The notes below the pieces were generated by a model. It saw only the letters and a list, made by a program, of their open reading frames with translations, did not search any database and was not told the DNA's origin. Positions 50,001 to 58,025 of a stretch of DNA of 64,000 nt are shown piece by piece; position 1 is the stretch's first letter; the number at the start of each line of letters is the position of its first letter. Both the position numbers and the translations under genes were made by a program. Origin of the DNA: E44-bin32 sp034430595 (lineage in GTDB: Bacteria; Chloroflexota; Anaerolineae; Anaerolineales; E44-bin32). Location of the stretch: contig DAOUEL010000011.1 in the NCBI GenBank assembly GCA_034430595.1, positions 1 to 64,000 of the forward strand, read 5' to 3'.

Positions 50001-50454
50001 CGTCATTCCTGACATAGCGGCTGTAGTAAAGCATATAGGGGGAGAATGCCATCAAACCGGCCGCAGCCGCGGTACCCCATCGACCCAACCATCTCCGGAA
50101 CAGCAATACCATCAGCACCGAGAGCACGCCGCTCACTGCCGCCGGAACGCGTGCACTGGCATCCGAATCCCCAAACAGGAAGTACGAGAAAGCCACCAGG
50201 TGCATTTGGAGCGGGCCGTGCATGAGGGGGTCATGCGAAAAACCACGCCCTTGCTCCAGATACCAGGAAAACTGCGTATGCAGGCTCTCGTCGTGGCTCA
50301 TGACGCGTGTATCGAGATCGTAGAATCGGGTAAACACTACGATGAGAATCAATGCCAGATAATAGATCAGTTCCGGTGTCAGCTTCCAACCAGCGGAGAG
50401 GGAAAATCGTGCCGGGGAGGTGTCCTTGTTCTCGGTTGCGGAGGGATCAATCAT
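47008..50454 (-). CDS. Membrane glycosyltransferase (GT39-like, TIGR03663 type) fused to an NHL beta-propeller
   Basis: The product has about 1148 residues. The first ~650 hold a dozen or more hydrophobic segments of a GT-C-fold transferase: the luminal-loop motif VMSHDESLHTQFSWYLEQG and HDPLMHGPLQMHLVAFSYFL are of the dolichyl-phosphate-mannose-transferase (PMT/GT39) kind used to move a sugar from a lipid carrier. A soluble stretch (~650-870) follows. The last ~290 residues contain about six NHL-type repeats (for example NGDVYVADTGNHRIERFS, NGDLYVADTWNHRIQWFS, QGRVYVADTGNKLIKVFS), a beta-propeller on the outside of the membrane. ATG 50454 has AAGGA upstream; an ATG at 50493 lacks a site. Substrate and acceptor are unknown. 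Confidence 0.88.
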   Translation of the reverse strand: MIDPSATENKDTSPARFSLSAGWKLTPELIYYLALILIVVFTRFYDLDTRVMSHDESLHTQFSWYLEQGRGFSHDPLMHGPLQMHLVAFSYFLFGDSDASARVPAAVSGVLSVLMVLLFRRWLGRWGTAAAAGLMAFSPYMLYYSRYVRNDVLVVPMALLMFYAVFRYTEDSQAKWLYWLAAALALHFTAKETAFIYTAQLLIFLALLFTVRVLRRPWEQRHHRWLFLTGVVIAGFGGVLSIGSLFLGWAASGETAAPLAGVETAVASGVQISPLVPFGLVLGLGGLFLIVIALVLSFGRRLRNEFPTLDLIIFVLTVTLPQLAALPARILGWDALDYSSIAPLNRSIVLVVILIAISIAIGLLWNARRWLVAAGIFFGIYFVFYTTLFTNQVGIASGLVGSLGYWLKQHGVERGGQPLYYYLFIQVPIYEFLPAIGSLMAAFYLWRKRSKPLEPVASSEDHSFPVLPFLGYWSLTSLAAYSFAGEKMPWLTVHIALPLILFGGWGIGKYLARIDWGLLQRKRAWLVSMLLVLFLVAVVRALEILLGGMPPFQGDQLDQLSATSGFLAAMTFGLVSGYALWRLSSDFGLAELARGLGGFVILALFGLTIRTSLRASFPHANLATEYLVYAHGAPGVKTAMSQIEEISKRTTDGLALKIAFDDDVSWPLNWYLRDYTEQYYFGASPTRELLNYPVILVGDNNWNLVEPLLEDNYYHFEYIRMWWPNQDYWSLKRSSIEAERNFTLANSNVDSAPMGTFEYLRLAWGHIAPFFKDRNVRAAIFQIWLNRDFTKYGELTGKDMSLDHWSPSDRMRLYIRKDLAAQLWDYGVSQADLNFQATTDPYTDGLQDLSADLTVGAEGVSPGEFYQPRDIAIGSNGDVYVADTGNHRIERFSSEGELLNTWGGFANSSEGDAPGGTFNEPWGLATAPNGDLYVADTWNHRIQWFSPDGSFKGMLGSEGLGQGSYDFWGPRDVAVDSQGRVYVADTGNKLIKVFSAEGTYLTQFGGAGYLPGMLDEPVGLAVDAFDRIYVADTWNRRVQVFQEMNPGEFEMVLSWDVQAWFGQSLDNKPYLAINRDGVVCLSDPEGLRVLCFTGTGEFLTGWGAGVGLGANQFALVSGVAFGTGSSVWVVDTGNQRVMRFTLPEIPEN

Positions 50455-50524
50455 TCCGTTTCCTTCATCCATGGTTTTACTCGCCGCGACCATTGTAATC
50501 TGTTCAGCCCTTGCCCGCTAAAAA

Positions 50525-51250
50525 TCACCGGGGTGTGGCCGCTGCCTTAAGACCCTGGACTTCGTCCGGCCGGAGGTATCTCCATGCCCCGGGCTTTAGG
50601 TTGGCTAGTTCAAGCGTACCAAATCGGATGCGTATCAATCGGTGGACTCTCAGACCCAGAACCCGGGCCGACTCTCGCAGCTGCCGTTTATGCCCTTCCT
50701 TCAGGATAACGCCCAGCCAGGTCTTTCTTCCTTCAGATCGCTCAATCCATACCTGTGCCGGTCCTGTCTTGAACCCATCCGGAAGTGTCAAACCGCCCCG
50801 CCAGTTTTCGATTTCATCGGGAGTTGGTTTGCGATTCAGCAGCAAGCGATAGCTTTTTTCATGCTCAAAGCGAGGGTGTGTGAGAAGATTTGCCAGTTCG
50901 CCATCATTGGTCAGCAAGAGCAAGCCTTCGCTGTTCTTGTCCAGCCTTCCCACCGGAAATACCCTCTCGTTGACTGCAACCAGATCTAAAATGGTTGGTA
51001 AGCCACCCTGGGACCGAAGGGATGATAGGACTCCGGGCGGTTTATTCAGCATGATGTATATCAGCGACTCTTTAGTGCCAAGCGGTTCGCCATCCAGCGT
51101 TATCCGATCGACAGCTGGATCCGCTTTCATTCCGAGTTCGGCGACCTTTCCATTGACATTGACACGTCCAGCGAGGAGGTAGGCTTCGCAAGCTCGACGT
51201 GAGCCGAGGCCGGCTTGGGCAAGGATCTTCTGAAGCCTGATAAGAGGCAT
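50525..51250 (-). CDS. rluB: 23S rRNA pseudouridine synthase RluB-like
   Basis: The 241-residue enzyme has an N-terminal S4 RNA-binding domain (LQKILAQAGLGSRRACEAYL, GRVNVNGKVAELG) and a RsuA/RluB/E/F catalytic domain with the catalytic Asp in VGRLDKNSEGLLLLTNDGEL, and KLTLKEGHKRQLRESAR-like LGVILKEGHKRQLRESARVL. It should make pseudouridine in 23S rRNA (RluB, position 2605 in E. coli) or in a related site. It is 2 bp after scpB, a common pairing in bacteria. Confidence 0.92.
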   Translation of the reverse strand: MPLIRLQKILAQAGLGSRRACEAYLLAGRVNVNGKVAELGMKADPAVDRITLDGEPLGTKESLIYIMLNKPPGVLSSLRSQGGLPTILDLVAVNERVFPVGRLDKNSEGLLLLTNDGELANLLTHPRFEHEKSYRLLLNRKPTPDEIENWRGGLTLPDGFKTGPAQVWIERSEGRKTWLGVILKEGHKRQLRESARVLGLRVHRLIRIRFGTLELANLKPGAWRYLRPDEVQGLKAAATPR

Positions 51251-51252
51251 GA

Positions 51253-51849
51253 CTACGATTCCTCGAGATCTCCTTCCCGCTCGACCATTTCTGAGTCGTT
51301 TTTCAGCACTGGTTCTTGTTCGAGATTAAGCGGTGGCAAATCTGCAAGCGATCCTAATCCGAAATGTGCCAGGAATTCTTCCGTCGTCGAGTACAGGATT
51401 GGACGGCCAGGGGCTTCTGTGCGCCCTACCTCTTCTATCAGTCCGTGCCGGAGCAGCGTCCGCAGCACGCTGTCAGAATTTACGCCGCGGATCGAATCTA
51501 TCTGGGGTCGTGTAACCGGCTGCTGGTAGGCGATGATTGCAAGCACTTCAAGCGCCGCCCTGGAGAGACTGGTCGTCTCCTCCAAGCCCAAAAACCGCTC
51601 AACATCGTTCGCCAGTTCGGGCGCCGTCGTAAGCTGGATGCTGCGATTTGAGCGCTGAAGCCTGATACCGCGTGAGGCGTAGGTCGATTCAAGCTGTTCC
51701 AATGCAAGCTCGATTTCACGCGGGCTCGTCTCAAGGATTTGCGCCAGTTGGCTGATGCTCACACGAGATGGAGATACAAATAGAAGCGCTTCAACCCGAG
51801 CTTCGAGGGTTAGTTCCCGAGGAGTTGGTTCAGCTGGAGAATCCGTCAT
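51253..51849 (-). CDS. scpB: Segregation and condensation protein ScpB
   Basis: ScpB bridges SMC and ScpA in the chromosome condensin. The 198-residue product has two winged-helix regions, with LEARVEALLFVSPSRVSISQ, GIRLQRSNRSIQLTTAPELA and the signature ALEVLAIIAYQQPVTRPQID followed by IRGVNSDSVLRTLLRHGLIEE. It is followed directly by rluB. The usual partner gene scpA is not next to it in this window; the upstream gene is divergent. Confidence 0.94.
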   Translation of the reverse strand: MTDSPAEPTPRELTLEARVEALLFVSPSRVSISQLAQILETSPREIELALEQLESTYASRGIRLQRSNRSIQLTTAPELANDVERFLGLEETTSLSRAALEVLAIIAYQQPVTRPQIDSIRGVNSDSVLRTLLRHGLIEEVGRTEAPGRPILYSTTEEFLAHFGLGSLADLPPLNLEQEPVLKNDSEMVEREGDLEES

Positions 51850-51857
51850 GCTATAAT
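51849..51857 (+). promoter_or_regulatory. Extended -10 promoter of the lipoprotein unit
   Basis: TGCTATAAT combines a TGn extension with a perfect TATAAT (51852-51857). It lies 34 bp before the lipoprotein start. The -35 region is poor, as is usual with extended -10 promoters. The same 15-nt string GTCATGCTATAATCC occurs upstream of the kinase gene at 59137. Confidence 0.65.
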
Positions 51858-51890
51858 CCTGTCCGGTTTCAACCCTTTAAGGATTCAACC

Positions 51891-52475
51891 TTGAGTCACA
51901 CATCACATGCAACTCGTTCGTCCATTTACCTGCTCGTCCTGACCAGCCTGCTGCTTGCGGTACTTGGCTGCACGCTGGATATTGGTGGGCCACAAGCTCC
52001 CGGCCAACCGATTCCACTCGACGTACAGGCAGGTGATCAAGTCAGGCAATCCTGGCAGTCAGCGATAGCAGGTGCCGCAATTGATGGACAGGTGCGGGTC
52101 ATGCTGAACGAGACCCAGCTTACCGGTTTTCTGGTAGAACGGTTCGAAGGCGATGACAACTCTCTCCTGTCCAACCCTCAGGTCTACCTGCGCCAGGGGG
52201 AGATTCAGATCTATGGGATCGCGCAGCGCGCGATGCTGCGCGGCAGCATTCTAATCGCTGTTAAGCCGGAAATCACCGAGCAAGGCGAGATCCGATTTGA
52301 GATCTCTCAGGCGAAAATCGGCCCGGTTCCTGCACCTTCTGCACTGCGAGGGACGATCTCCTCCCTGCTCACCGAAGCTTTTACCGGGAGCATCGGTACC
52401 CTCGCTACCGGCATCCGGATCACTTCGCTCGTTATTACAGATGGCGAAATGGCCATCGTTGGTGAGCTTCGCTAG
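51891..52475 (+). CDS. Lipoprotein of unknown function
   Basis: The protein has about 194 residues, with TTG start at 51891 placed by AAGGA (51879-51883) and by the need for a signal peptide. It has a basic N-region, a hydrophobic core (SIYLLVLTSLLLAV) and a lipobox VLGC, giving lipid attachment at Cys. The mature part is beta-strand-rich (DGQVRVMLNETQLTGFLVER, GEIRFEISQAKIGPVP) and ends VITDGEMAIVGEL, similar in feel to a small barrel-like lipid-binding fold. No known family was recognised. It starts a short unit with the next lipoprotein, 23 bp downstream. Confidence 0.75.
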   Translation: MSHTSHATRSSIYLLVLTSLLLAVLGCTLDIGGPQAPGQPIPLDVQAGDQVRQSWQSAIAGAAIDGQVRVMLNETQLTGFLVERFEGDDNSLLSNPQVYLRQGEIQIYGIAQRAMLRGSILIAVKPEITEQGEIRFEISQAKIGPVPAPSALRGTISSLLTEAFTGSIGTLATGIRITSLVITDGEMAIVGELR

Positions 52476-52498
52476 AGATCAGGACGGGGATTATACCA

Positions 52499-54094
52499 GT
52501 GGCAAGAATCACCAGCAATGAGAGCCGTATTCCTATATCGATCCTGGCCCTGCTTTTGCTCGTCACAGCCTGTGGCCGACCGCAGGCGACCGCTGGATTA
52601 ATCCAGGCAGAAGTCCAGATCGATGGAAAGATCCAGGCAATCGAGATAGCCTCCGGCTCCAGCGTACAGCAAGTCCTGGATGCTGCAGAAATCGAGATCG
52701 GTTCCCTTGACCGCGTCGACCCACCCTCCTACACCACCGTTACGGACGGGACCCTGATCACCGTCACGCGCGTAATTGAGCAGTTCGAAATCGAACAAAT
52801 CGTGATCCCGTTTGAACGGCAGACGATTCGCAACGAGTCTCTTCCTGCCGGAGAGAGCCGCCTGCTTCAGCCGGGAGAAAATGGGCTGCAGGAGATTACC
52901 TACCGCATCCTGATCGAAGCCGGCGAAGAAGTTTCACGTGCTCCGGTCAAGAATACAATTCTCGAGGATCCCATCCCGGAGATTGTGATGGTCGGCGCAC
53001 AGACCGCCCGCACACCGCTCCAGATCGAAGGTACCCTGGTATATATCAGCGGGGGAAATGCCTGGCTGGTTGAGGGTACGAGCGGCAACCGGCGCCCAAT
53101 TGTCACGAGTGGAGATCTGGATGGGCGCATCCTACAGCTCTCGCCCGATGGTCAGTGGCTGCTCTATTCCCGATCACCCAGCGAGGGGGATGACAATCTC
53201 AACAGCTTATGGATCACGTCGCTGGACGATGCAGGACTCGATGCGATCGAACTCGGCGTGGAGAATGTGGTCCATTTCGCAGATTGGGTTCCAACTGTCC
53301 CCTCCTACACCATCTTCTATTCGACCGTCGAGCCAAGCCCAGCCCCGCCTGGATGGCAGGCAAATAACGACCTCCAAAGCATTACGATCACCGGGACGGG
53401 GCGAGTCCTGCGGCCGAGAGCGATCCTGGACTCGAGCGCAGGGGGTCAGTATGGATGGTGGGGCACAAATTATGTCTGGGGCAGCGATGGTGATCACCTG
53501 GCCTATGTCCGCTCCGATGAAATCGGTCTGGTTGATCTCAATCGCGAGCGCACAATTCCGCTGCGCGAGATCGTGCCTTACCAGACTCTCAGTGATTGGG
53601 CCTGGGTGCCGGGTTTAGCCTGGGGCCAGGATAATCAGACTCTCTACTACGTCGATCATGGCCAGCCTCTTGGATTCGAAGAAGCTCAAGCTTCGCCAGT
53701 CTTTAACCTGGCCGCGGCCAACGCTTATGCTTCACTGGATGTGACCCTGTCTGAACGAAGCGGCCTATTTGCCTATCCCCGCGTCTCGCCTATTCTTTCT
53801 GTATCGACCGCCGAAATCGCCTACCGAGTAGCATACCTGCAAGCCGTTACGCCGCTTGAGAGTGTCGACAGCAGCTACCGCCTGGGGATTATGGATCGTG
53901 ACGGAAGCAATGCCCGGATACTCTTCCCAGCTGAGGGTGAAGGCGGACTGGAACCGATACCGCCAGCCTGGTCCCCGGATGGGTCCCGCCTGGCTGTCCT
54001 GTACCGGGGGGACTTGTGGATCGTCGATGTGGAAACCGGGCTGGGCCAGCCGCTGACAACCGACGGCCAAACCCAGGCTTATGATTGGAACTAG
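52499..54094 (+). CDS. Lipoprotein with ubiquitin-like (DUF348), G5 and beta-propeller domains
   Basis: The 531-residue exported protein has a GTG start at 52499 and a signal peptide ending in lipobox VTAC. It then has a short beta-grasp segment of the DUF348 kind (VQIDGKIQAIEIASGSSVQQ), a G5-type region (about 100-175; IVIPFERQTIRNESLPAGES), and a TolB/PD40-like beta-propeller of about six blades (repeated patterns such as LSPDGQWLLYSRS, WGSDGDHLAYVRS, PAWSPDGSRLAVLYRG). DUF348 and G5 are found in resuscitation-promoting and cell-wall proteins, so a peptidoglycan-linked role is possible. No catalytic domain is seen. Confidence 0.78.
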   Translation: MARITSNESRIPISILALLLLVTACGRPQATAGLIQAEVQIDGKIQAIEIASGSSVQQVLDAAEIEIGSLDRVDPPSYTTVTDGTLITVTRVIEQFEIEQIVIPFERQTIRNESLPAGESRLLQPGENGLQEITYRILIEAGEEVSRAPVKNTILEDPIPEIVMVGAQTARTPLQIEGTLVYISGGNAWLVEGTSGNRRPIVTSGDLDGRILQLSPDGQWLLYSRSPSEGDDNLNSLWITSLDDAGLDAIELGVENVVHFADWVPTVPSYTIFYSTVEPSPAPPGWQANNDLQSITITGTGRVLRPRAILDSSAGGQYGWWGTNYVWGSDGDHLAYVRSDEIGLVDLNRERTIPLREIVPYQTLSDWAWVPGLAWGQDNQTLYYVDHGQPLGFEEAQASPVFNLAAANAYASLDVTLSERSGLFAYPRVSPILSVSTAEIAYRVAYLQAVTPLESVDSSYRLGIMDRDGSNARILFPAEGEGGLEPIPPAWSPDGSRLAVLYRGDLWIVDVETGLGQPLTTDGQTQAYDWN

Positions 54095-54128
54095 GACCGG
54101 CAGCTGAAACCTGCCAGGAGGTATTAAC

Positions 54129-55079
54129 TTGAGAATTCTCGTGACCGGGGGCGCTGGATTTATTGGATCCCATTTATGCGACCGGCTTCTGAAGGAAGGC
54201 CACCAGGTGGCTGTTGTAGATAACCTCGTGACCGGCAGCCTGGATAACATCAGCCACCTTGCGGGACGTGATGATTTTGTATTTATCAAATATGATGTTT
54301 CGAACTTTATTTTCATCCCGGGTGAGGTCCATGCCGTCATGCACCTCGCCTCCCCCGCCAGCCCGAATCCAGCCTCACCCTATGGCTATCCGCAGCTGCC
54401 CATCCAAACCCTGAAGGTCGGCGCCCTCGGCACCCACAACGCCCTCGGCGTGGCCCGTGTCCATGGTTCAGCCTTCTTGCTCGCCTCGACCTCGGAGGTC
54501 TATGGCGACCCCCAGGAGCATCCCCAGAAGGAAACGTACTGGGGTCACGTTGATCCGGTTGGACCACGTTCAGTCTATGACGAGGCCAAGCGCTTCGCCG
54601 AATCCATCACAATGGCATACCACCGCTACCACTCGCTCGATACACACATCGCACGCATTTTCAATACCTACGGTCCCCGAATGCGCCTGGACGATGGCCG
54701 GGTGGTACCCAACTTCATCGTTCAGGCGCTGCAGGGTGAGCCGCTGACGTTATATGGCGAAGGGGATCAAACCCGCAGTTTCTGCTACGTGGATGACCTG
54801 GTCGAAGGTCTCTACCGGCTGCTGCTTTCCGATGACAATCTCCCGGTCAACCTTGGTAATCCGGTTGAGATCTCGATTCGTACGCTGGCGGAGGAGATAA
54901 ACCGCATCACGGGAAACAAAGCCGGGGTGAAGGTTCAAGCCGGAGAACGCGCTCCTGCCGACCCTCAGCGCCGCCAGCCTGACATCTCCCGGGCAAAGGA
55001 AGTCCTCGACTGGGAACCGACTGTCATGCTGGAGGATGGTCTGACCCGCACAATTGAGGATTTCGAACGCAGGTTATGA
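54129..55079 (+). CDS. NAD-dependent UDP-sugar decarboxylase/epimerase (UXS-like SDR)
   Basis: The 316-residue extended-SDR enzyme starts at TTG 54129, after AGGAGG. The Rossmann motif is VTGGAGFIGSHLCDRLL; the catalytic set is in STSEVYGDP and SVYDEAKRFAE (Tyr-x3-Lys), with IARIFNTYGPRM, LYGEGDQTRSFCYVDDLVEG and NLGNPVEISI. The ending and the QGEPLTLYGEG motif fit UDP-glucuronate decarboxylase (UDP-xylose synthase), as does the absence of an extra epimerase domain; UDP-glucose 4-epimerase is the alternative. It overlaps the GtrA gene by ATGA. Confidence 0.9.
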   Translation: MRILVTGGAGFIGSHLCDRLLKEGHQVAVVDNLVTGSLDNISHLAGRDDFVFIKYDVSNFIFIPGEVHAVMHLASPASPNPASPYGYPQLPIQTLKVGALGTHNALGVARVHGSAFLLASTSEVYGDPQEHPQKETYWGHVDPVGPRSVYDEAKRFAESITMAYHRYHSLDTHIARIFNTYGPRMRLDDGRVVPNFIVQALQGEPLTLYGEGDQTRSFCYVDDLVEGLYRLLLSDDNLPVNLGNPVEISIRTLAEEINRITGNKAGVKVQAGERAPADPQRRQPDISRAKEVLDWEPTVMLEDGLTRTIEDFERRL

Positions 55080-55567
55080 CGATCGAACAGGTGCGTGTTC
55101 CTGGCGAATTTAAGCGCTTCTTGAAATTTTCCGTGGTCGGCGTAATCGGTGCTGTGGTTGACTTCGGTATCTTTAATATCCTGGCCAACTTAATCGGCAT
55201 CAACAGCTTGCTTTCCAGTATCATGTCCTTCACCGCTGCCGTGACGAGCAACTTCATCTGGAACCGGTTTTGGACCTATCCCGATTCCCGGTCGAAACCA
55301 ATCTCCCAGCAGATTCTGCAGTTCGCTGCGGTCAGCCTGGTTGGCCTGGCGATCCGCACGCCGATCTTCGCATTGAGCGAGACGCCGATGATCAGCTTGA
55401 TCGAACGTTTGCTTCCCAACGTGGGTCTCCTTCAGATCCCGATCATCGCAGCCTACGATGCTACGGTGATCGGACGCAACCTGGCGCTCGCCCTCGCGGT
55501 TGTCATCGTCCTTTTCTGGAATTTCGGTGTAAACCGCATCTGGACTTATTCCGATGCTGGCAAGTAA
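55076..55567 (+). CDS. GtrA-family membrane protein
   Basis: The 163-residue protein has four hydrophobic segments and the GtrA pattern FLKFSVVGVIGAVVDFGIFN near the start, SFTAAVTSNFIWNRFWTYP, and the ending LFWNFGVNRIWTYSDA. GtrA-like proteins are thought to flip polyprenyl-linked sugars in O-antigen or wall-polymer glycosylation. It starts inside the stop codon of the UXS gene (ATGA), so the two likely act in the same surface-sugar pathway. Confidence 0.92.
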   Translation: MTIEQVRVPGEFKRFLKFSVVGVIGAVVDFGIFNILANLIGINSLLSSIMSFTAAVTSNFIWNRFWTYPDSRSKPISQQILQFAAVSLVGLAIRTPIFALSETPMISLIERLLPNVGLLQIPIIAAYDATVIGRNLALALAVVIVLFWNFGVNRIWTYSDAGK

Positions 55568-55635
55568 TCCCCGACTCGTTTGAGGGCGGGAACCCAGTAT
55601 AATAATCACGTCAGACCAGAGTCTCGGAGCGGTGC

Positions 55636-56019
55636 ATGGCACGTAGTTCTAAACGCAAACCAATCCCCATTTACACCACGCCCGGCGATTGGGCTGCGCT
55701 GCTGGTCTTTCCCCACTTATTCAGCACGATCGGCGAATGGATTGGCTGGGTTTCACCAGATCGTCAGGTTTTTGATGTCGACGGAGTGTATGTAGGCTGG
55801 TTGACGGATGAGCCCCGCATTTTACGCAGACGCATCATCGAGAAAGAGCTGCCACGCAAACTTCCCCCCGAAGCACCGGGCCGGATTCGCCCACCGGCAA
55901 CCGTGCCCCTCCCATCGATGATGGCCGAGCTGCCCTTTGAAGTTATCGATGTCCTCGACGAAGAACCCGAAAGGCTGCACACAACTGATACTGGCGAATT
56001 CAAGGAAGACATGGATTGA
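55636..56019 (+). CDS. Hypothetical protein
   Basis: The 127-residue protein has an N-terminal basic segment (MARSSKRKPIPIY) and a hydrophobic stretch DWAALLVFPHLFSTIGEWIG (about 15-34), then DRQVFDVDGVYVGWLTDEPR and a Pro/Arg-rich C-terminus. No known family is evident. A TATAAT at 55598-55603 may be its -10 element. Its stop overlaps the thioesterase start (TGATG). Confidence 0.65.
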   Translation: MARSSKRKPIPIYTTPGDWAALLVFPHLFSTIGEWIGWVSPDRQVFDVDGVYVGWLTDEPRILRRRIIEKELPRKLPPEAPGRIRPPATVPLPSMMAELPFEVIDVLDEEPERLHTTDTGEFKEDMD

Positions 56020-56534
56020 TGGCGAAGGGCTCGAAAGAGTTGCCAGCAAAGACTGTCCGCCAGTCACGCGTTACACTCAGCCAGTTGATGCAGCCCCAGC
56101 ATGCAAACCCGCGGGGCGATGTACATGGTGGCTGGATTATGAAGCTCGCTGACGAGGCCGGCGCACTGGCCGCTATGCGGCATGCCCAGCATCGAGTCGT
56201 CACTGTAGCGATCGATCAGATGATGTTCCATGAACCGATCCGGATTGGGGACCTGGTGACGCTTGAGGCCGAAGTAACCTACGTCGGGCGGACTTCAATG
56301 GAAGCTCGCGTTTCGGTCACCGCCGAAGATCCAGTCGGCGGAGAGCGGATCCATACCAATACGGCCTACCTGGTTTACGTCGCGCTTGACGATCAGGGGA
56401 TACCGATGCCCGTCCCCGCGCTGATCGCAGAGACCGAGTCCGAAAAAGCACGCATGGAAGCGGGAAAGGATCGCCAGGCTTACCGCCTCAGCCGCCGCGC
56501 TAGGGAGGATGCCCCCTCTTCGGAAAGGGCATAG
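56019..56534 (+). CDS. Acyl-CoA thioesterase (hotdog fold, YciA/BFIT type)
   Basis: The 171-residue protein has the hotdog catalytic region HANPRGDVHGGWIMKLADEA (His/Gly loop and Asp), followed by RHAQHRVVTVAIDQMMFHEP, DLVTLEAEVTYVGRTSMEAR and NTAYLVYVALD. These match the BFIT/YciA-like acyl-CoA hydrolases that release fatty acids from CoA. ATG 56019 is used; a TTG one codon earlier is possible. The start overlaps the stop of the previous gene. Confidence 0.9.
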   Translation: MAKGSKELPAKTVRQSRVTLSQLMQPQHANPRGDVHGGWIMKLADEAGALAAMRHAQHRVVTVAIDQMMFHEPIRIGDLVTLEAEVTYVGRTSMEARVSVTAEDPVGGERIHTNTAYLVYVALDDQGIPMPVPALIAETESEKARMEAGKDRQAYRLSRRAREDAPSSERA

Positions 56535-56567
56535 GTCGCTCTGCTTCAAGTAAACACACTGGAGATC

Positions 56568-56600
56568 AAAAAAGAGACCGGCTTCGCCGGTCTCTTTTTT
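56568..56600. terminator. Bidirectional intrinsic terminator
   Basis: AAAAAAGAGACCGGC (56568-56582) and GCCGGTCTCTTTTTT (56586-56600) form a perfect hairpin with a TTC loop, with T-runs on both strands. It lies between the converging thioesterase and acpP genes. Confidence 0.9.
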
Positions 56601-56623
56601 ACTTCTTAAAGTAATCCGTCAGG

Positions 56624-56860
56624 CTATTTTAAATGGGAATCGATGTAGGTGACGGCTTCGCCGACCGTTGTAATGCTCTGGGCGTCCTCGTCAGAGATCT
56701 CACCCCCGAATTTCTCTTCAAAGGCCATAATTAGCTCAACCAGGTCGAGTGAATCAGCCTCGAGATCTTCACGGAATTTTGCCTCGGGTTTGACTTTGCT
56801 CTCGTCTACCCCCAGAAGCTCAACGATGATAGCCTGAACATCCTCGTACGTATCTGCCAT
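56624..56860 (-). CDS. acpP: Acyl carrier protein
   Basis: The 78-residue product has the usual ACP length. The phosphopantetheine attachment Ser lies in the motif EADSLDLVELIMAFEEKFG. ATG 56860 is preceded by AAGGAGG, which excludes the longer open frame starting at 56929. It should carry acyl chains for the FabF encoded in this window and others. It is on the minus strand, divergent from fni. Confidence 0.97.
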   Translation of the reverse strand: MADTYEDVQAIIVELLGVDESKVKPEAKFREDLEADSLDLVELIMAFEEKFGGEISDEDAQSITTVGEAVTYIDSHLK

Positions 56861-56930
56861 GTGTCGCCTCCTTAGTGGTCTCCGCAGACAAGCCGGGGCA
56901 TTGTACCCGACATATGCCATGCGTAGCAAG

Positions 56931-56960
56931 TTGACATGCTGATGATACGCCTGCTATGAT
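56931..56960 (+). promoter_or_regulatory. Sigma-70 promoter of the fni operon
   Basis: TTGACA (56931-56936) and TATGAT (56955-56960) are separated by 18 bp, with TGC before the -10 (extended -10). The predicted start is 20 bp before the fni ATG. Confidence 0.8.
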
Positions 56961-56987
56961 GGCGCTCTCACCTAGGAACACCAGCTC

Positions 56988-58025
56988 ATGAGCAAAGTTA
57001 CGCGCACGATAAAACGAAAAGACGACCACCTTCGTATCAACCTAGACCATGATGTCGAATCCGGGATTGGTACCGGTCTTGATCGCTTCCAGTTTCGTCA
57101 TAACGCGCTGCCTGAACTTGCGTTGGATCAGGTCGATTGCCGGACGACATTCTTGGGAAAGACGCTCGCGCTGCCGCTGCTCATCTCCTCCATGACCGGC
57201 GGTACCCCGAAAGCCAAAGGAATCAACCTGCGTCTGGCAGAGGTCGCCCAGGAAAACCAGCTCGCAATGGGAGTCGGTTCGCAGCGTGCTGCAATAGAGG
57301 AAGGTTCAAGTACGTCCAGCTTTCAGGTCCGCACGCACGCTCCAGATATCCTGCTCTTTGCAAACCTGGGTGCTGTCCAGCTTAATTATGGATATGGCCT
57401 TGATCAATGCCAGCGTGCGGTCGAAATAATCGAAGCTGACGCACTTGTCCTTCACCTCAACCCACTTCAAGAAGCCCTCCAGCCTGAAGGGGACACGAAC
57501 TTCCAGGGCTTGCTCGAGAAGATCGGACAACTTTGTCAGGGGCTATCCGTACCTGTGATCGTGAAGGAAGTCGGCTGGGGCATTTCCGGGGAAGTAGCGC
57601 GTCGGTTGGTCGAAGCTGGAGTAGACGCAATCGACGTGGCCGGTGCCGGTGGGACATCCTGGTCCCAGGTGGAGAGCTTCCGGGCTCCGAATGACGAAAA
57701 AGCCGCCCTGGCCCTTTCCTTCCGAAACTGGGGAATTCCGACCGCCCGCGCGCTGCAGGAAGTCCGAGCGGAGCTGCCGTTGATCCCACTGATTGCATCT
57801 GGAGGCTTGCGAAGCGGAATCGATTTCGCAAAATGCCTTGCACTGGGTGCGGATCTCTGCGGCATGGCTGGCCCATTCCTGCGGGCCGCAGCCGATTCCG
57901 GGAAGGCGGTCCAGGCCTTGGTCGACCGTACACGGATGGAGCTCCAGATTGCGATGTTTGCCACGGGTTCCCGTACGATCGAGGACTTGCGCCAGGGCAA
58001 GCTTTTGCCCGCTCGGGATCGATGA
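56988..58025 (+). CDS. fni: Isopentenyl-diphosphate delta-isomerase, type 2
   Basis: The FMN-dependent type 2 enzyme interconverts IPP and DMAPP. The 345-residue product has the conserved start TRTIKRKDDHLRINLDHDVE, the FMN-binding segments PLLISSMTGGTPKAKGINLR and GVGSQRAAIEE, LHLNPLQEALQPEGDTNFQG, VIVKEVGWGIS and VAGAGGTSWSQVE, and the closing LIASGGLRSGIDFAKCLALG. The polyprenyl synthase gene overlaps its stop by 4 bp, so both act in isoprenoid synthesis. It is preceded by a strong promoter. Confidence 0.97.
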   Translation: MSKVTRTIKRKDDHLRINLDHDVESGIGTGLDRFQFRHNALPELALDQVDCRTTFLGKTLALPLLISSMTGGTPKAKGINLRLAEVAQENQLAMGVGSQRAAIEEGSSTSSFQVRTHAPDILLFANLGAVQLNYGYGLDQCQRAVEIIEADALVLHLNPLQEALQPEGDTNFQGLLEKIGQLCQGLSVPVIVKEVGWGISGEVARRLVEAGVDAIDVAGAGGTSWSQVESFRAPNDEKAALALSFRNWGIPTARALQEVRAELPLIPLIASGGLRSGIDFAKCLALGADLCGMAGPFLRAAADSGKAVQALVDRTRMELQIAMFATGSRTIEDLRQGKLLPARDR

